Origin: Saccharum officinarum
Lineage: Eukaryota; Streptophyta; Magnoliopsida; Poales; Poaceae
DNA length: 64,000 nt
Direction: 5' to 3'
Assembly (NCBI GenBank): GCA_020631735.1
Contig: CM036170.1
Span: 68,711,737-68,775,736 of the forward strand
Position numbers and translations under genes: made by a program. The first letter of the stretch is position 1; each line of letters starts with the position of its first letter. Under the pieces are notes generated by a model. The model did no database searches, was not told the origin of the DNA, and was given only the letters and a program-made list of their open reading frames with translations. Below are positions 46,222 to 58,814 of the stretch, piece after piece.

Positions 46222-49123
46222 TGTAACACCCGGTGTTACGCAAGCATTTAGGCATTGCAAATCATGCATATTATGCATCATCAAGCATCATAATCATACA
46301 TGCCTAATCATGTTAAATAAACATTGAAACAATGCTTTGAAACATTGAAACATGGACTTGAAACATGCTTGTTTACTTAACTAATTAACTTTTAATGGTT
46401 CACCATGATTTTTGGAGCAACTTTGTTATTCAAAGTTTTCTAAAAATTTGCTTTTAAAAATATTATTGAAAATGGTCAAAATACCCTTTATTTAGCTTTT
46501 AACTTCCAATTCAAAATCTATTTGGATTTTTGAGTTGGTCCCTTAATAAAAGTTGTAGAGAATTAAATTCCAAGCAACTTTCATTTTTGGGTCATTTTCA
46601 GAAAAGGTCATTTTCTTACTCCAAATCTGGTGAAACAAATTTTGCTAAGTTTCTTTTGAGTAGATTTACAGCATAAAAATATTGCACGTTGATTTTGAGA
46701 TACTTTTCTGTGGAGCTTTATTTAAGTCTTGTAATTGCTATTTATCTTAGAAAAGGAATAGTAAATAGAATATATATCAGAAAAATATGGTTCCACTTGC
46801 ATTAGTTTTCTTTTGTGATATAGTTGTTGGGAAAAATGTATTCTATACATGTTCTGTGTGAAATTATTGATGTCTAGTTCAAGTGCTATTTATTACCTAG
46901 ATTTGTTATTTTCTTTATAAGGGAAAAATATGAATAAAACATGCATGTGATAAATTTTGCACAGTGATTATTTACTGTGTAGAATCTAGGAAAAATGATA
47001 AATCTGTTGTTTGATACTTTTCATAATACAAAGTATTTTGATGCTCATATTTATGTCATATCTTGTCATTTTTGTGTAAGCAGTTTTGCTTATTCAATTC
47101 ACATAAAAATTTTATGGTAGACTAATTTTGGGGTGGCTGTGCTACAGTATTTTTCTTAGGTTTTTATGAGCACCAGAATTATAGATTGCTGTTGTAGCCC
47201 TAGTTTAAATTGAATATAAGATAATAATTTCTAATGCATGTTTGTTTAATAATGTTTGCTTTGGTGTATCTTTGAAGCATCTTAGCTTGCTGCGGTGACT
47301 TGGTATGTAGTATAGTGGTTGTAGTATTAGTTTAGTAGTACATGTTCTTGGATGATGTTGACTACCTTATAGAAGAGTTGTATTTCTAATCTATCCAATA
47401 AAGTAAACATGTTCATCTACATTCTATTCATCATGATCATTCTATGTCATCTCTCCAATGCACCTATGCATGAGCACTTATACATCTGCATCATACATGA
47501 TCACAGGAAGGAATTCCGGTAGTAGTTCCCGAGGAACCGGAAGAGCAGCCCGAGGTGCAAGAGCAGGAGGTTCCCGAGGCAGACGAGGAGATCGGTGAGG
47601 ATCTTTCAGAGTGCCCCGACCATCGCCCGAGCTCTTTCGAAAGAGGCAAGCCCCGGAGCAATTTTCTCCCTCGGTTTGCAAAACATTTAATTAATGTTCT
47701 ACTTTAATTGATGCATTACGTTCATGAGTCGTTTGCAACTGTTGCTGCATTATACCTTGTTTACCTTTGTATACCATATCCTTGTTACCCTAGTATCCGC
47801 AGTCGAGTCAATGCTTAGCTGGCTTAGATCGGTAGAAGTCGGGTGATTTCCTGTCACCTGCGAGCTATAGGTGAGTACCTGGATCTTGATTGGCTAAATG
47901 TGGCATCGTGAGATATAACTAAGTGTTAATATGAAGTTGAGACCGGACAGAGACTTACAGGGTTTCGGACTGTAGCGATTTCCATCTGTGTCGATTAAGG
48001 ACCGACCGTTGTTGGGCGTCGAGTCATGTTGAACGCATGCCTCATATTTAGCTGGCCGGATAAAGTACTTTCCGACCGCGAAACTGGGAGATTATTCGGG
48101 CCGAGTAGATTGCCCGCAGCGCACTGTACCGGGAAGGTGTGGTAGGACACGGGGGGCGCGATGATAAGACCAAAGGACAGTCGGTCGGCCCCCGGGTACA
48201 TGTGGTTCCTGGCAAACTTGGGACTTTACCTGGATAGTTGACTCAGTGACCAATATCTCACTTTAGCGGATAAGTGAGGTTTGTGTAAGGAATAAATTAC
48301 CAGCTGGTTAATAATCGATTCGAATCGCCATCGTTCACTGGATAGTGAACCCTTGACTTGAGTTACTTCATCGTAGTAATGTTGATGGAACACCTGGACA
48401 GTTAAAATGGATATGACATTATGGTAGTTGATATTGATCACTGGTTATCATTACTTGTTAATCACATATTTACTCAGTATAGGTGCAAATGTAGCCGACA
48501 GGTTAATAATTATGAACTTCACAATAATGCTTTCGGAAAGATTATTGTAATACTAAAAATGTCTTTTTGCAAATGAGTCAGCTACCCCACGATAAAGCCT
48601 TCATAATCCTTGGTGTCATTTTATTTTCGGTTATGCCGGGTAAGTCTAGCTGAATACCTTCTCGTACTCAGGGCTTTGTTCCCACTTGTTGCAGATGGGC
48701 AGATGTATTACGGCTACTGTATCAACTGCCTTTATCCTGCGATGGGTGAAGCTTAGGACCATGGGCAGTGGTAATTCCCTACGTCTCATCTAATGTTTTT
48801 GTTGGAGATGATCATCAGCTGGCACTGTACTCGAACTCTGTGTGAGTGTGTGGGTGAATTTGAACTAAATGCTTCCGCTACTTTTATTTAAACTTAGTTT
48901 GTAATAATTATGTTTAAACTCCGATGTATCCGTGATGTGAACTGTTATGTAATTTGTGATGGCGACCGCTAAACTTATTGCGATCTTGGCTGGTATGTGA
49001 GTTGGTTTGAAATCCTCGAGATTTCGTGGACTATCGGGTTATACGGGCTTAAGTTTGCTAAATCGTCTGCTCCGGTGAATAATTTTTTTACTTAATTTCA
49101 TATAATTGGTCAGTTCTGTTACA
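46222..49123. mobile_element. Solo LTR, copy B
   Basis: Counterpart of 32239-35143, 2902 bp, with the same GTCAC duplication at both ends. It lacks one C near its start and has about a dozen single-base differences from copy A. Confidence 0.8.
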
Positions 49124-49128
49124 GTCAC

Positions 49129-50934
49129 CGCCTTAACCGAGCTCTAGCCACCTGCGTAAGAAGTCAGGGACCCACCTGCGCAAGAAGACAGGACTCAGAA
49201 ACCAACCTGTGCTAGATATAAGTTATAGTTCATAAATGAGGAGAAATTGCATATTGTTAGGACAAATTCTGTACTAAATTTTTCACCGCATAAGTGCACA
49301 TATTAATTATTAAAATGGAGTGTCTAATTGTACAAGCAGATAGTGACAAAATTTTAGGCGACTCGAATCATGTGAAATGTTTTGAAGCAGCAGAAACAAT
49401 TTTCTTTGGCGAGAAACAACAATTGCACAGGGTACTTCGACCTCTCCCCTCCACGAAATCAGTTCCAAGAACTTGTCCATGAGCTCATGAATGCCCACAG
49501 CATGTATGCATCCATAAAGCTGCTCTGATCCCCTGAGATCTAGTGAAGTCAGGCAGGCGCTACTTGATCTCCAACCATGAGGCGACCGCAGAAAACACAA
49601 GCAGAAAATATATATTGGACTGATAAATATATACATGAGCAAGCCTGTGGAGCTACTAAAATAACACTACTAAATTAAAATAACACTACTAAATTACAGA
49701 ATATATTACACAATAGACTAAAACAAAACTACTCATATGGACAGGATATTTGCAGAATGGAACTTTTTGGAGCTATTTAAAATAACACTACTATATTGCC
49801 TCATTCAGCATCCTGTAAAGCTCATCTCTAGCTCAACACATTCCCTTTCTTTGCTGTCTACGATAATCCCTTTCATTGCTGTCTACGACAAAAAATAAGT
49901 CCCTGTGTTTTCTGAAAGTAGTGCTTCCACATTAGCTTTTCTGTTTGACATATAAAGTATAAAGAAACTGTAATTCTGTGGTAAATTTTATCACAACAGA
50001 ATAATGCTATGGATGTTGAGAAAAACATAACTTTTGTGTCTGTTTTTCTAACATTGCACAGCAGTCAAATCTGTGATGCCATTGGCTCCTCTCATCACCA
50101 TCTTCCAATTCTGGAGGAATATAGAGAAAAATCTGCTTCATGAAATTTTTTCCCACCCTATATTCTTGAAAATGCAAAGATGAGCTGATCGTGGTGCATT
50201 CATAACCATTCTTCACTCATAGCCAGTCATCATCTATCTGCACTAATGTTGTTTTGACCTGAATGTTTGCCCACGTCTTTGACTACACTGGCATGATAAA
50301 TGTGAAATTTCAGTAAGCACAGATACAACATTTGTTCCCCTCAATTTTTGTTTCTGAGTTGAGCGGGAGAGACTATATATGGACCTAATAGTAACAAACC
50401 GTATAAATCCAAGATAGTGTGACACAAGTTGCAAAAGGACCCTAGATAAATAGCACAAACCTCGATTTTCATTTGAATGGCCTAGGAATATTACATCTTG
50501 TGCCATGTAGATTGATTTTTTGTAATTTAGTTTTTTTTTTAATAAAAACATTTATTATTGTTCTGAAGGCCTAACTTCTGCAGTATGCTTCTTGCACGAG
50601 AATAGTAGGTATCATCACTTTGTGGCTATGACAACTTTTGACAAACCTACAAAACATCTCAAATCGGCAATGGTTAGAATGATCTGCTCGAGCATTGGGT
50701 GACAGTTTATAAAGCAGAAATTTTGCTGCAGATCTACATAGGATACAAAAGGCAAGGCTAGTTGTAGACTTACAGTCATGGTAACATTTCCAACACAGAG
50801 GAAATAGCATCGACAAGACAATACTCATGAGCAACGAAACGACTTCCATCAGCAATAGACGATTTGATTGTTTCATAGCTTGACAATACTACGATACTAA
50901 TATCTTCTGTTTTAACCACAGCTAATATCGACAT
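49129..50934 (-). pseudogene. Possible remnants of an unrecognised minus-strand gene, copy B
   Basis: Counterpart of 35149-36953, with the same exon-like frames and a few substitutions (for example Gln to His in the GCIQAVG segment). The family is not recognised. Confidence 0.3.
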
Positions 50935-50937
50935 TCA

Positions 50938-51181
50938 GGCCTGGTTTAGATGGCCAAAAAGAGCCAAAAATTTTTGCGCAGTACCTGTCATCTCGAATCT
51001 TTGGACGCATGCATGGAGCATTAAATGTAGGTAAAAAAATAACTAATTGCACAGTTTATCTGTAAATGTCGAGACGAATCTTTTGAGCCTAGTTAGTCCA
51101 TGGTTAGACAAATTTTGCCAAATAACAACGATAAGTGCTACCATAATTTTTTTCCAAAAATTTTCGGAACTAAATGGGGCC
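50938..51181. mobile_element. MITE, TCA target duplication, copy B
   Basis: Counterpart of 36957-37200. Confidence 0.75.
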
Positions 51182-51184
51182 TCA

Positions 51185-52963
51185 GAACACAAGGATATAA
51201 TAAAAAAAGTTGTAAAATCAATGGAAAGATAAAATGAGTAGGGTGCAGATTCTCATAATCATACTGAATTTCGACCAATACATGATGCTGGATTGCTGAG
51301 TCGGCCGGTGCGAATACTCCTGAGAAGCAGCGTGTCCTTCAGCTCCTCTCTTGAGTGGGTGCCTTGGTCCAAATTTAAGTATAGTATAAGTTGATAGATA
51401 AATAAATATATAAATCAAAGGGAATTGGCTCCTAAAGTCCTAATTCAAAGCGAATCTGCTAGGAATGCCAGATTTGCTGCTTAATCTAGTTGTCTGGTTG
51501 ACAGATCAAATACCTAAATCACATCAACTGCCAAGGCTTTCTTCTTTACTGCACCATGGTATGGGCCTCATACAAGCAATTGGTGAAATTTGGATAGCTG
51601 AGATCCCAACAAAATTAGATGCAGACTCAAGAGATATCTCCAACATGCACACAGTAGTAAAATTGGAGATAAGAAAACTACAAAACGAACAGATTATTAG
51701 AGTCTCTCCATCAATCTGTCAGTAAATCAAGGATCTGAAGAGGTTGGCTAACCTCCAGATCATGGGTGAGAGAAAAACAAGGACGATTTAGCAGAGCCAT
51801 CCACTGAACCCCGACGGACCAGGGAGTACGGACTGCGGGAGGGCTGAGTGCAGTCAGTCGGACGATGGGGATCACGATGGTGGAGCAACGGTGTCGAGGA
51901 GCCGGATTTGGGCGCGGTGGATCAATGCAGTCGCAGTGAGGTTACCAATCGCAGCCGCAGCCGCGTGGGATCCGAGGGAGCAGCATCTGTGAGAATAGAA
52001 ATCGAAACGACGTCTTGCCTGATCGCCGCCACCAACACCTCGCCGTCGACGTCGATCTCACCCCGCCATAGAGAGGAGCAGCAGGGAGAGGACCAGCAGG
52101 CGTACACGTCTAGCGAGCACAAGGGCGCGTGCCGGGGATCTACGTGCTCGCCGATGTGCTCCGGCCTTCCTGCTCGCCACCGCGTCGTCGTAGGAGATGG
52201 CCCGGCCTTCCTGCCCGGCGCCGCGTCGTCGTAGTAGACGGCCACGGAGGAGGCGGCGGCACGTCGAGCGAGCACAAGGGCGCGAGGGCGTGGATCTACC
52301 TGCTCCGGCTGGCGGTCGCCGATCCGGGCGGTTCGGCCTCTGTTTTTGTCTCCGTTATGAGGGGGTGCGGTTTTTTCTCGGTGAAAATAAAAATGAAAAT
52401 GTTGAGAGGGCGCGGTGGCATTAGTTTGAATATGCGGGTGAGTTTGAGTCGTTGCAAACTTTCATCTACGGCTATCAGATCGTGGTTGGATGGCTTTGTA
52501 ACCTTTGATTTTAATAGAGACAAATTCTTATGAACGTTTTTCTGGGTGCACAAAGTTTAGATCCCTCAGCGGGGGACGTTTTTTTGGATGAACCTAAATT
52601 TATTTAAGTTTTCAATTATAGTAGAGATTTATTTCTACATATCAATTGAGTGGTCACCATAGGATGTCACACTCGCACTATTGATATTGGAGTGCGATAT
52701 TAGGAGTACATACGTAGCTAATTTCCGAAGGGTCCATACATACACACGGGCATTTTGCCCTCTGGACACCTAAATTGAGCATTAGATCTCAATCCAAATG
52801 CTATTGTATTGTCATCTTCACTGTCTCACCCTCTCCTCTGTATGTCAAGCTAACGACATTCCGACCATTAAATCTGGATCCCATTGTTATTGTATTTTCA
52901 TCTTCACTATCTCGCTCTCTCCTCTGTTGGTAAGGTAACAACCATGACATGCTTTACATGCTC

Positions 52964-52964
<1 letters not shown>
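51185..52964. other. Intergenic DNA with CpG-rich block, copy B
   Basis: Counterpart of 37204-38974. Small indels here change the frames between copies (for example GGGCGCG against GGCGCG near 51908, and an extra G near 51975), which argues against the frames being protein-coding. Confidence 0.4.

Positions 52965-52993
<29 letters not shown>
52965..52993. repeat. Poly-C tract, 29 C, copy B
   Basis: Counterpart of the 41-C tract at 38975-39015, 12 bases shorter. Confidence 0.9.
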
Positions 52994-52995
<2 letters not shown>

Positions 52996-53884
52996 CTGAG
53001 AGATCTACTACTCGCTAACCTGTCGGAGGAAGTTGCCCCCGCCGTGACCCTCCTGGTCAACAATCCTCCTTCATCCAGACCTATGGCACTCTCTCACCAC
53101 CCGCCCCACCCATCTAGAGATGGTAATGGCCCCGACTACTGGTTCCTCACAAAGAATTTTCCCTATTAAGGAACAGGGATGGGACTAATTTAGTCCCCAT
53201 GGACATTGAAATGGATAAATAAATCCCCATTGGGTTCCGTGGGGATGGGGCCACATTCCTCATTTAGTCACGGAAAGAAGTTTCAAATGAAACAAAGAAA
53301 GATTGCCTCTGGCTATATCTTACTGGCCTTTGAGATTCCTACGAAGTGAACAACCATTATAAGAATTAAATATTAATATTCTTTTGAGATTAGCATCGTT
53401 ACCCCATTCTAGATGTCACCCTAAGCTTTAAGACTGACCTCAAGCAACATGATGCAGGTTTTAAACGACTGTTTATGATATCTTAGTACTTAAGACTATG
53501 GTCAATGACCTAAAATTCTTATTTTTAAAACTACAAAAGGAATGCTAATAAAAAATATAATAAGCACAAGAGTTCCAAATTAACTTGAGCATAAAAATTA
53601 CAACAATTGATAATATTAAAAATATGTAATTTAATATAAGCATTTTTATGTAATAAACACAAGATATGTAATTTAAAACATATAAAAACACAAAAGTTTC
53701 AACTTAACTTGAGGATAAAAATATGCAATTTAAAAATCTACAACAATTAATAAGATTAAAAATAAAATCAGATAGAGACTATAAAGTATCTATTGTAACT
53801 ATTGTGTTAGGAAATGAAAAAAGAAAATAAAAAATATGCAACTTTTTATTAATGCTTATGTCTCCTCTCGCACGAGCTGATGGA
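52994..53884. other. AT-rich intergenic DNA between copy B and the Copia element
   Basis: Same degenerate AT-rich repeats as before the gap, then about 60 bp of new sequence up to the Copia target site. No gene. Confidence 0.4.
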
Positions 53885-53889
53885 CTGGT

Positions 53890-54331
53890 TGTTGGCACTA
53901 GAACCTAATGCCCAGGTGAGCAGCACCTGCTCCCCTCGCCTCTCCCTCTCCCCTGAACCAAGGAAGAGCTCTTCTTCAGCACACACACACTGCTCAGTTT
54001 CAGCTCCTGAAACTGCAGACTCAAAGAGATGGTGGCAAGAGCTGCCTTTTCCATTGCATTGCTTCCTAATTTATACAAGCAAGCTACCAACTACATAGTA
54101 CATGATGATATGGCTGAGTACAGCCCCCATCACCTTAGTACAGCCAATACATGCCTGGTGTACCTCTACCTAATCCTAGTACATGGTATACATCACCTTC
54201 TACCAACTAAAGTACTAGGGATGGCCTATTGCCATACTTGCTGCAGTATCCAGGATATGGACAGCAGACCTGACCATGCCCTTGACTGACAGAAGGTGAG
54301 GGAGTGGAGGATCAGCAGATTAAGTCTAACA
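53890..54331 (-). repeat. 3' LTR of the Copia element
   Basis: 442 bp with TG...CA ends. It has four bases (within GAAGAGCTCTTC) absent from the other LTR. Confidence 0.92.
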
Positions 54332-54354
54332 ATCTTCCCCTAATCCTGTTGTCC

Positions 54355-56817
54355 TTACTTGACCTCAATCATGCCAATCATCCCCCTCAGTTCCTGGAAC
54401 CGAAGCCGACCAAGTGACTTGGTGAGGATGTCAGCGAGTTGCCGCCTGGTATCGACGAACTCGATGACGAGCTGCCCTCCATCGACGCAATCACGAAGAA
54501 AGTGAAACTTCACATCTATGTGCTTTCTTCTTTCGTGGAGAACTGGATTCTTTGCCAGCACAATTGCTGGCTGGTTGTCCACCTTGAGTGCCGGCGGCTG
54601 GACCTGGGCTCCGGTGAGCTCTGCCAGCAGCCGCCGCAGCCAGACCACCTGGCATGCCGCCGTGGCTGCTGCGACATACTCCGCCTCACATGTCGACAGC
54701 GCCACCATCTTTTGCTTCAAGGATTGCCAGGCAATCAGCGACGATCCGAGGAAGACAAGGACGCCCGAAGTGCTCCGCCGTCCATCAATGTCGCCGGCCA
54801 TGTCCGCATCGCTGAAGACCGTTAGTGTTGCATCTTCTGAGGCCTTAGGTGGTGCCTCGCTGAACACAGAGAGCTGGATGCCCCCGCGCTTGGGAAAGGC
54901 GATGCCCAGCTCCGTCGTGCCCTGGACATAGCGGAGCAGCCGCTTGACCGCCGCCCAATGATCCTCCCTTGGGTCCTCCATGAACCGGCTCACGTAGCCC
55001 ACCGCGAACGCGATGTCCGGCCGCGTGTGCGTGAGCCAGCGCAGCCCGCCGACGACGCTCCGGTAGAGAGTGGCGTCCACCTTTGCCGCGGTGCTCTGCT
55101 TCGAGAGCTTGATGCGTTCCTCCATTGGCGTGGCTACCGTCTTGCAGCCCGCCATGCCCGCCCGCTCGAGCAACTTCAGCGCGTAGGCACGCTGCCCTAG
55201 CCTGATGATGTCCTTCCCCTGCCTCACCTCGATGCCGAGGTAATAGGACAGAGTGCCGAGGTCGCTCATCCGGAAACGCGCCGCCATTTCTTCCTTGAAG
55301 CGTCCAATGTCTTCTGCTCGAGCTCCGGTGATGATGAGATCGTCGACGTACACCCCGACGATGAGGTGCTCCTTCCCCCGTCGGCGGGTGTACAAGGCGT
55401 GCTCTATGGCGCACCGAGCGAACCCAAGCTCCGCCATGGTGGCGTCGAGCTTGGCGTTCCAGGCCCGCGGGGCTTGACGCAGGCCGTAGAGCGCCTTGCG
55501 CAGCCGCAAGACCTTCCGCTCCGCTCCCTTGACGACGAAACCCGGCGGCTGCTTGACGAAGACGGTCTCGGCCAGGTCCCCATTGAGGAATGCCGACTTG
55601 ACGTCGAGATGGTGGACCGGCCAATCCTTAGCCGCCGCAAGCGCGAGCAAGAGCCTGACCGACTCCATGCGAGCGACCGGCGCGAACACCTCCTCAAAGT
55701 CCACTCCTTCACGCTGGACGAAACCGCGGGCGGCGAGCCGCGCCTTGTGCTTCACCACGGCGCCACGCTCGTCCCGCTTCACCTTGAATACCCATTTGAG
55801 CCCGATCGGCCGGCATGTCGCCGGCGGATCGACCAGCTCCCAGGTGTGGTTGTCCTCGATCGCCTTCAATTCTTCAAGCATTGCCTTTCGCCACGCCGCA
55901 TCGCGCTCCGCGATAGCAAACATGGCTGGCTCTTCTGCGCTCATGAGAAGCAGAGTCTGGTCAGCGTCGTCGAGCATCCGCGCCGCCAGCCCTGGCACCG
56001 TCGCCTCGCCGACCACATTGTCCACCCGCCGGAATCTGACGTCCTCCCCTTCATGGAAAGCATCCACGAAATCCGAGACATCCGATGGTGGGGATGCGTA
56101 CTCGATTGTGGCCTCTGCCGCCGGCGTTCCTAGTTCGGGCGAAGCAGGGGATTGCTCCCCAGTTGGCCCAGGCGAGCTCAAATGGCCCGCCCCGCCTGGG
56201 CTGAGTGGCTCCTCCTCTGCAGCCGCCGGCTGCTCTGCTTCCACCACCGTAGGCTCTGGCGCCTGTGCTTCCCCGGCCACCGGCGGCTCCACCGCCTCAC
56301 CATGGCCGCGGATCACCAAGTGCTCCACAACAAACATGTTGCAGAGTCTGCCACCGCCTTGGCCTTCCGCTGCTTCTGGCCCGTCCCAGCTCCATGCCGC
56401 GGCCTCATCGAAGACCACGTCCCGGGACACCACCACCTTGCCGTCGACCGGATCGTACAGGCGATATGCCTTTGATCCGCCCTCATAGCCGAGGAACACC
56501 ATGCGCGTGCTTCTGTCCTCCAGCTTGCCGAGGCCTGGCTTGGTGGCCTTCACGTGCCCGATGCAGCCGAAGGTGCGCAGGTACGAGACGTTGGGCTTGC
56601 GCCCGTGCCACGCCTCGTACGGCGTCATCCCCTTCAGCGCCTTCGTTGGCGATCGGTTGAGGATGAAAACGGCCGTCGTGACCGCCTCACCCCAGAACGC
56701 AGCCGGCATCCCCTTGGCCTTCATCATCGACCTAGCCATCCCGACGATGGTCTGGTTCCGGCGTTCTACCACGCCGTTTTGCTGTGGCGAGTAGGGCGCG
56801 GTGAGATGGCGCCCCAC
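54355..56817 (-). pseudogene. Copia pol 3' part: integrase core end, reverse transcriptase, RNase H
   Basis: The long frame (about 820 codons) starts inside the integrase core at APYSPQQNGVVERRN. Then come the Copia integrase C-terminal GYEGGSKAYRLYDP region, reverse transcriptase (NHTWELVDPP, KARLAARGF, HHLDVKSAFLNGDL, catalytic YVDDLIITG) and RNase H (FSDADMAGDIDGRRSTSG, STCEAEYVAA, KHIDVKFHFLRD). It ends ELRGMIGMIEVK. There is no proper ATG start; in an intact element it would be one polyprotein with the upstream frame. It is separated from that frame by a one-base loss near 56818-56823. Confidence 0.9.
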
Positions 56818-56835
56818 CCCTCATCGGCGCAGTAC

Positions 56836-58770
56836 TCAGTGAATTCCGTTGCCGTGAACTCGCCGCCACGATCCGTCCGCAACACCCGAAGCCGCTTCCC
56901 CGACTCCGCCTCTGCACGCTGCTTGAAGGTTTTGATGGCGTCCGCCACGTCGCCCTTGCCTGGTCAGCAGCTGCAGCCACATGTAGCGGCTGCAGTCGTC
57001 CACCAGCAGGAGGAAGTATTTCCTCCCGCCATGGGTTGCCGGTGTAATCGGCCCGCAGAGGTCCCCGTGGACCAGCTCAAGCTGCGCCGCCGCTCGGTGC
57101 TTTGCCGCCTTGGGGAAGGGCAGCCTCCTCTGCTTTCCGGCGAGGCAGCTGTCGCACAGCTCCCCTGCGTGCTCGATGCGTGGCATGCCGGTCACCATCT
57201 TCCCCAGCCGGCCCAGAGCTTTGAAGCTCAGATGGCCAAAACGGCCATGCCAGAGCCAAGGTTCCTCTGCGTACGCCGCCGCGAGGCACACCAGTTGCTC
57301 CACCTTCAAATCGAGGAGATAGAGGCGATTACGGGACCTCGATACCTTAGCTAGGAGTCGGCCGTCTTGGTCCCTGATGCGCAGCACTCCATTGCGGATC
57401 AACACCTCCGCACCGTGCTCATCGAGTTGTCCTAGGCTGACGATGCTCGATCGGAGCTCTGGGATGTAGTAGACGTCCATGAGCGCGCGGTGCTCACCGT
57501 TCTTGCACCGGAAGAGCACAGTGTCGCGCCCTCGGATCTGCACCCGGGAGCCATCGCCGAACCTGACGCTCCCGGCGTGCTTCTCGTCCAGCTCGGAGAA
57601 GGCGGCGCGGCAGCCCGTCATGTGGTTGCTCGCCCCGGAGTCGAGGTACCACCTCGGCTCCGACTCGTCTCCGGCAGCTCCCAAATGGACCTGCGCACGC
57701 GGCTCATCAAGGTGAACGACCGGCGGCGCAGACCTCTGCTCCACCTCCGTCGCCACTGCTTTGCCGCTTTCCGCGCAGAACGCCCCCATCAGGAGCGCGT
57801 GCTCGCCGTCGCTGTCGTCCCGGGCAAGGTGCGCCTCCTCCTTCTTTCCCGGCTTCTTGTTTGGGCACTCCCGTGCCCAGTGCCCGACCTCGCCGTACTT
57901 ACGGCAAGCATTGGGGTCAGAGAACTTCTTCTTGCCCCTCTTCTTCTCCGCCGGCGTCCTGCCACGCTGCTTTCCGCTGTTGCCGCCGCCACGGTCACCA
58001 CAGCCACGACTGGAGCCTTCCCCGGTCTTGCGCTTCTCCTTCATCCGCGCCGACCACTCCTCCTCCGTCAGCAACAGCTTGGGCTTCTCCTTCTCCGTCG
58101 GCGCGCGATCCTCCACCGCGCGGAGCCGCCCGGTGACGTCCTCGAGCGACAATGTGGACAAGTCCAGCATCGTCTCGATGGACAGGGCAAGCTGCGCGTA
58201 TTTGGCCGGCACGACGCGCAGCAGCTTGGCCACGACGTCCTCGTCGTCGACCGGCTTGCCGTAGGTGGCCAGCTGACTCGCGATCGACTGTAGCCGAAGC
58301 GCGAAGTCCTCCACGGCCTCTCCGGGCTTGAATCGAAGGTCGTCGAACTCGCGGCGCAGCTGTTGCGCCTTTGCCTTCTTGGCTCGGTCCGAGCCGAGGC
58401 GGAAAGACGCGAGCATGTCCCACGCCTCCTTCGCCGTGTTCTTCGACCCGATGGCCTCATGGAACTCGGACGGCGTGGATGCCATGAGCGCCTCCATGAC
58501 GCCCACCTCTGCATCCTCACCGGCATTGCCGGTCTCCACCGCCGCCCACCACCGCCGCGCACGCAGCTTCCACTTCATGTGGACAGTCCACTCGCCGTAG
58601 TTGGTGCGGGTGAGCATCGGCCAGGTGTTGGACCCGCCGACCTCCCTCACCGTGCGCACCTCCACGGTAGGCTGGGATGCCGAGGCCAGCTGCTTCTCCT
58701 TGGCCGCTGCTGCAGCTGCCACCGCAGCCGCCTCTGCACCCACCCCTGCGCCCGCTGCTGCCGTGTCCAT
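56836..58770 (-). pseudogene. Copia gag, protease and integrase 5' part
   Basis: ATG at 58770 starts a frame with Gag (TRTNYGEWTVHMKWKLRARRWW pattern and the DFALRLQSIASQL region), a zinc-knuckle-like segment around residue 290, protease (WYLDSGASNHMTG, catalytic DSG near residue 380), and the integrase zinc domain (WHGRFGHLS ... CDSCLAGKQ). The knuckle reads CRKYGEVGHWAREC: the second Cys is Tyr (codon at 57895-57897). An extra base near 56959-56962 shifts the frame in the integrase core; the correct frame continues at 56948-56766 (VLRTDRGGEFTATEF, catalytic Asp) before a second shift. Confidence 0.88.
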
Positions 58771-58798
58771 CACCGGCGACTATGCCCAGCGACTTGTA

Positions 58799-58812
58799 CG
58801 GCTCCGATACCA
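58799..58812 (-). other. Primer binding site of the Copia element
   Basis: The minus strand reads TGGTATCGGAGCCG, an initiator-Met-tRNA type site, two bases from the 5' LTR end. Confidence 0.85.
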
Positions 58813-58814
58813 AT

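Larger units (their letters stand above)
39945..53825. repeat. 13.9-kb duplicated unit, copy B
   Basis: Collinear with 25959-39844 along its whole length. It starts at the first base after the N gap. Past about 53825 the sequence continues into DNA not present at the end of copy A, because copy A stops at the gap. All MITEs, the solo LTR with its target duplication, and the PAP gene are shared. Confidence 0.95.

Noticed and set aside
25959..53825. Recent segmental duplication by unequal crossing-over as the default reading
   Set aside because: It is not excluded, but both borders coincide with the assembly gap, which contig overlap explains more simply. It is kept as the alternative in the findings.
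54439..56660. Several long plus-strand frames over the Copia pol gene
   Set aside because: They are antisense shadows of a GC-rich coding region with clear reverse transcriptase and RNase H motifs on the minus strand.
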